Shown here piece by piece: positions 61,249 through 64,000 of a stretch of DNA of 64,000 nucleotides. The position numbers and the translations under genes are program-made. This stretch comes from Cenococcum geophilum 1.58 (lineage: Eukaryota; Ascomycota; Dothideomycetes; Gloniales; Gloniaceae). The notes beneath the pieces were generated by a model. It did not search any database, was not told where the DNA came from, and was given only the letters and a program-made list of their open reading frames with translations. Numbering within the stretch: position 1 is the stretch's first letter; the number at the start of each line of letters is the position of its first letter. The stretch is from assembly GCA_001692895.1 (NCBI GenBank), contig KV748212.1, positions 124,001-188,000 on the forward strand, written 5' to 3'.

Positions 61249-61441
61249 TGTTATAGGACGGGGGTAGTGGCTATAAAGCGTATGTATTCGAGGAGTCTAT
61301 AAGACGTTACGCGATTAATCGTAAGGGTTGAGGGCGTAAGGAGGTAATATACCTACGCGTAGCTGATATAAGCTGTACGCGAGGTATACGCGAGAGCACG
61401 GGGCTCTCCTATAGAGGCCCCTACGGTAAGGTTCCGTGATA
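61249..61441 (-). repeat. Gypsy 2 LTR (5' in element sense)
   Basis: 193 bp, differing from 47117-47309 mainly by transitions. Confidence 0.9.
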
Positions 61442-61446
61442 TAGTT

Positions 61447-62060
61447 TAGGGTAAGTACCTATTCTTCTTTAGGGTTATACCTTTTAAGTCTCTAGTATAG
61501 GCCTTTGTCTATAAATATAAGGTTAATTATACTTTTAGTGGATCCTTATTGCTATATAATTGCTTTAGGGGGGGTAGCTAGTTTAAGGCCCTAGGTGTCT
61601 ATAGTTTTTAGTAGGTACTCTACCTATTATTTAGCAGCGATATAGATACCCCCCTACTACGGGTAGTAGAGGTTTATATCTCCTAATAGAATAGACTCTA
61701 TGCCTTTAGTTTTAAGTAAGCTTATTACTAATATAATATTCTCTATTTATAGGACCCCTTTAACCCTAAGGTTATATATATTAATAATTTATACCGGTCC
61801 TCCATATATTTAGATTATTATAATTATAATATCTAGATTAACTGCCTGCTATAACTATAAGAATAGGCTAATAGTCTTATTAATTATAAAGTATACGCGT
61901 ATAGCTGCTTTTAGTTTATATAGGAGCTAGAATCCTTAGGGGCAGTATATTAATTATATGTAAGTATTATAGTACGGCTCTTATATAGTAAGGATATAGT
62001 ATTTCTTTAGGTCTAGACTATCTAGTAAGGACCTTACAAGACGGTGGTTTATATTGCTAT
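61447..62060 (-). pseudogene. LINE endonuclease domain, RIP-disrupted
   Basis: Exonuclease-endonuclease-phosphatase type: IYNLRVKG, then LLGDINLYYP with GG following, and INLIFIDKGL. Several TAA/TAG codons. Ends at the gypsy 2 insertion point (61441). Confidence 0.8.
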
Positions 62061-63439
62061 AGTTATACTATATAATAGATAGGTAGCAAACCCCTAGCGA
62101 GGGTTCTTTACCTCTTTATTATTTCTTACTTCTTCTATTTTTACTTTCTCTAGAATATTTAAAACTTCTATCTTTTATATCTATACCCTAGTTACTACTT
62201 ATTTTATATAGAGCTTTCCATTTCTATATCTTATATTCTTACTAGCGCTTTTATATCTAAATCTATTACTATCTCTAGTTCTTCCCCTATTCTTACTAGT
62301 TAGCTATATACCCTTTAAGAGTTGGCTATAAATATTATATTTGCCGCGTTAAGTCTAATTCTTAATTATCCTAGTTTTAAGCTTGCTGTAGCTGTCTATA
62401 AGGGTCTTCCTATAGGGCGTCTTTTTCCTTATATCCCTATATAGTCTAGTAATATTATATAGCGTCGCTTCTAGCCCGTTAAGGCTTGGGATAGATAGCC
62501 TAGCCCCCTAGTATTAAAGGTAGGAAACGCTAAAAAGGCACCTACGTCCTTTTAGCTTATCGCCTATTGTTTCTATTTATATAACCTAGCGTGTAGTTAT
62601 TCCTATAGCTATTAAGCCCTTACCTTCCGTCTTCTATATTTAATATAGTCTTCTCCCTCCTACGCCTTATATATACTTTAGTGGCAGTTTATATATTTTA
62701 TTTAGTTTTAATTTAAGTAGTGTTTTATATTATAGGGGCCTATATAGTGGCCGTAGTATACCTATACTACGTATATGGATTAGGTGTGCCCCTATTATAT
62801 ATAGCGATAATATTATTTTAGGCGGAGTCTGTAGTTATAGAGCCTTGCGTTATATATAAGGCTATTTATAATAATACCTTTTTAAATAAGGAGTTTTTAC
62901 ATTTCTGGTATATATACTAATAATAAGGGAGCTATACGTTTAACTAGCGTTTCCCTAGCGAGTCTTTAGCGACCCTTATATTCTTTTATTATTCTTATTA
63001 TATACTTAGTTTGCATTTTCCTATTAAAGCTATTAAATTTAGGTAATTTTAAGTCCTAGTATAAGGCGTTCCGTTTGTTTTACTATCTTATATATAGTTG
63101 CTGTATTATCCGCCTAGCGTCCCTTTTTTACCTTAAGGCTTAAGGAAACCGCTAGGACTTTAACTAAGTAATCTTTATAAAGCACTTTTATGCTAATACG
63201 TTCTCCTAGCCTATCCCCTACCCTAATAGCTTATTCCTTTACCTATTAGTCCCTTAAGGTAACTCTAATATCTCCGCTTCTAAGGTATTAGACTATAATA
63301 GCGCTATAGACCTCTTTATAAATCTCCGCAAGGATTTTTATTTCTAATTATCCCCTAAGCCCCTTTACTTTTTCTATATTTAGTTATATTATAATTATAT
63401 ACCTAGATATTATCTTTAGGGGGGGTAGGTTTCCTATAC

Positions 63440-64000
63440 TATAGATATATAGCTACGGTGGCCTAGGTACGGTTCGCCGGTAAAGAGGGATTTTATTTAT
63501 TTTTAATTTTACTTAGCTGTTAAAGGATTTAATTAAGGGTTTACTAAAGGGGCGCCTAAGGTTTACTAAACTGGCGGAGCCATTCTGCTAGCTATATTAG
63601 TTTATTATAGTTAACGGTTGCTCCCCTATAACTATAGATACTAGATACGTCTAATAGGCTTTATATTTTATTAGATGCCTTCTTAATAGAGGTCTTTCCG
63701 CTTTATAGTGTAGTATTCGCCCGTTTTTATTATAGAGGGCTATTGCTAGGCGTGGTTTTAGTGGACGCGCGCGAGTACAAACCACCGTTATTTGACGTGT
63801 GCCTCCCCTGCAATGTATGCATCTTAGGGGGATTCTCTAGGTGTTTTTTAGGGTTCTTTTAGTTGGTTTTAGTCTTTTTAGGCCGGGTGTAGCAAGAGCT
63901 CTCTTCTTTTGTAAGATATTTATTATTTAAGACTCCTATTCCTTATCTACTACAGCCTTCTATTCCTTCTTAAATATTAAATTTATAGCTTCCTTTTAGT
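63440..64000. other. Right edge of window, unresolved
   Basis: Probably the 5' end of the LINE or its flank. A short stretch at 63770-63850 (GACGCGCGCGAGTAC onward) is less AT-rich than the rest. No ORF or repeat boundary found. Confidence 0.35.

Larger units (their letters stand above)
47117..61441 (-). mobile_element. Ty3/gypsy family 2, RIP-inactivated, carrying a nested element
   Basis: 193-bp LTRs at 47117-47309 and 61249-61441, nearly identical, starting TGTTAYRGGACGGGGG. Net length without the nested copy is ~6.4 kb. Minus orientation: gag with CCHC knuckle near 59700 (CYRC then a stop, EGYYCDN), RT with intact YLDDILIYS near 58140, RNase H near 49700 (KTDSLDYVNAGVLF) and integrase region 49.2-48.2 kb. 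Candidate 5-bp duplication ATAGT: it precedes 47117 and follows 61440, with one base of ambiguity at the right LTR end. Inserted in the LINE. Confidence 0.9.
43000..63700 (-). mobile_element. LINE-like retrotransposon split by nested insertions
   Basis: Minus-strand non-LTR element in three pieces: ~63.4-61.44 kb, 47.12-46.63 kb and 44.81-~43.0 kb. A putative ORF1 lies around 63050-63400 (KVLYKDYLVKVLAV region). The endonuclease lies at 62060-61447 (GDINLYYP...GG, ancestral GDxNxHHP). The linker RGLLATPKEIN lies in 47.0-46.9 kb. RT follows near 44400-44200 (GSYRPITLKNTLSKILEKVI). Continuity across both insertion points fits one element. Heavy RIP-type stops. The 3' end near 42.6-43.0 kb and the 5' end near 63.7 kb are not fixed; Tad/I-type is a guess from domain order. 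Confidence 0.75.

Overview
The window comes from a filamentous ascomycete (Pezizomycotina). Its genes have short introns with GTRNGT-type donors. Families typical of these fungi are present: a Pil1-type eisosome protein, a COPII Sec24, a C2H2 regulator and a patatin-NACHT-ankyrin protein. The right-hand 37 kb is AT-rich transposon DNA with the signature of repeat-induced point mutation (RIP): CpA turned into TpA, with Gln and Trp codons turned into stops.

Layout. 0.1-10.3 kb is a normal gene cluster: a Pil1/LSP1-like gene (+), a large patatin-NACHT-ankyrin gene (-, eight exons in my model) and SEC24 (+), the last two divergent over a 0.64-kb shared upstream region. 10.3-17.7 kb has ordinary base composition but no recognisable gene; it holds a 463-bp MITE with ~105-bp terminal inverted repeats and TA duplications. 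17.7-20.0 kb is a two-exon C2H2 zinc-finger regulator. 22.6-23.1 kb is a small single-pass membrane protein with a poly-valine segment. 23.9-25.7 kb is a threonine synthase pseudogene with stops and frameshifts, lying next to the transposon block.

From ~26.3 kb to the end everything recognisable is repeat DNA. A complete Ty3/gypsy chromovirus (26502-34425) has 5-bp duplications AAACG. It is followed by an unidentified AT-rich stretch and a 4-kb field of minisatellites (12-bp, 20-bp and CAGG/TAGG arrays in a duplicated order). Then come a Ty1/copia fragment and a nested stack: a LINE-like element on the minus strand interrupted by a Fot1/pogo-type DNA transposon (44812-46624, TA duplications) and by a second gypsy family (47117-61441). 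That second family is itself interrupted by another copy of the first gypsy family (49960-57915).

The genes do not form a pathway. Eisosome, COPII and regulator genes are housekeeping or regulatory; the patatin-NACHT-ankyrin gene belongs to the fungal NLR-like class linked to non-self recognition. No CRISPR, rRNA or tRNA gene was seen. All coordinates, splice sites and translations come from reading by eye; no search was run.
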